Shown here one piece after another: positions 63,888 through 64,000 of a stretch of DNA of 64,000 bases. Position 1 is the stretch's first letter. Every line of letters starts with the position of its first letter. The notes beneath the pieces were generated by a model, which worked only from the letters and a program-made list of their open reading frames with translations, had not been told where the DNA came from and did not search any database. This DNA comes from Rhodococcus sp. 14-2483-1-2 (GTDB taxonomy: Bacteria > Actinomycetota > Actinomycetes > Mycobacteriales > Mycobacteriaceae). The position numbers and the translations under genes are program-made. The stretch is taken from NCBI RefSeq assembly GCF_002259405.1, contig NZ_NPFW01000002.1, positions 62,001 to 126,000 on the forward strand. The letters run 5' to 3'.

Positions 63888-64000
63888 ATGCCGCAGCCGA
63901 ATCACCTCCCTGGGCCGAACGCCGACATTTGGGATTGGCAGATGCACGGCCTGTGCCGTGGCGTCGACTCGTCCATGTTCTTCCACCCGGACGGCGAGCG
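63888..64000 (+). CDS. whiB3: WhiB3-type redox regulator, N-terminal part (runs off window)
   Basis: The first 37 residues read MPQPNHLPGPNADIWDWQ, then GLCRGVDSSMFFHPDGER. These match the opening of mycobacterial WhiB3, including Cys23, the first of the four Cys that hold the 4Fe-4S cluster, and the conserved FFHPDGE. AGGAG lies 5 bases before the ATG. WhiB3 binds the principal sigma factor and tunes lipid anabolism and redox homeostasis. The other cluster Cys residues, the GVWGG turn and the DNA-binding tail are beyond the window. Its position after sigD/Rv3415c matches Rv3416. Confidence 0.93.
   Translation, partial: MPQPNHLPGPNADIWDWQMHGLCRGVDSSMFFHPDGE

Overview
The window is GC-rich DNA from a member of the Mycobacteriales, most likely Rhodococcus or a close relative in Nocardiaceae. 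The gene set is typical of the group: WhiB3, an MMPL transporter, the GuaB2/GuaB3 pair, SigD/RsdA, the DnaE2-ImuA'-ImuB mutasome, MfpA, a 13E12-type HNH protein and a SAM-IV riboswitch. The conserved genes appear in much the order known for Mycobacterium tuberculosis Rv3330-Rv3416 (dacB1, yihY, trpS, met genes, folD, mfpA, trmL, dnaE2, acrA1, imuB, imuA', guaA, choD, guaB3, guaB2, Rv3412, rsdA, sigD, Rv3415c, whiB3), with lineage-specific genes between them. No tRNA, rRNA, IS element, prophage or CRISPR array was recognised.

0-9 kb: the start of an acyl-CoA dehydrogenase gene; a CUT2-type sugar ABC transporter operon; a two-component system (TCS) flanked on both sides by genes for small exported Asp-rich proteins, each preceded by a similar dyad; a D-Ala-D-Ala carboxypeptidase; and a YihY membrane protein. 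9-16 kb: trpS, xthA, an operon of a DUF4153-like protein, two small related membrane proteins and a YidC paralogue, and a second TCS. 16-22 kb: a siderophore-binding lipoprotein behind a probable iron box; an MFS exporter; then metYX behind a SAM-IV riboswitch and a Cys-rich upstream ORF; then DUF3017-folD. 22-33 kb: mfpA, trmL, SDRs and regulators, a decayed DUF4349 gene, a secreted protein, an SOS-type HNH endonuclease gene and a pseudokinase-like truncated sensor.

33-46 kb: SOS mutagenesis genes (dnaE2; imuA'-imuB), each behind a LexA-like box, with an MMPL transporter, a two-domain fatty acyl-CoA reductase, an alpha/beta hydrolase and a Ser/Thr kinase. 46-53.5 kb: a YqeB-like protein with a NarL-type TCS, a MerR/beta-clamp fusion regulator, and an EsrISR-like PspC envelope-stress module whose divergent promoter region carries two matching perfect dyads. 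53.5-64 kb: guaA, choD, guaB3, guaB2, a DUF5319 protein, rsdA-sigD, an Rv3415c-like protein and the start of whiB3.

The strongest leads are the stacked SAM-IV plus poly-Cys uORF control of metYX, the Asp-rich/TCS module with paired dyads, the MerR-clamp fusion, the paired DUF6412-like proteins beside YidC, and the sensor that lost its phospho-acceptor His and ATPase domain. All calls come from reading the sequence and from knowledge of protein families; no database search was run.
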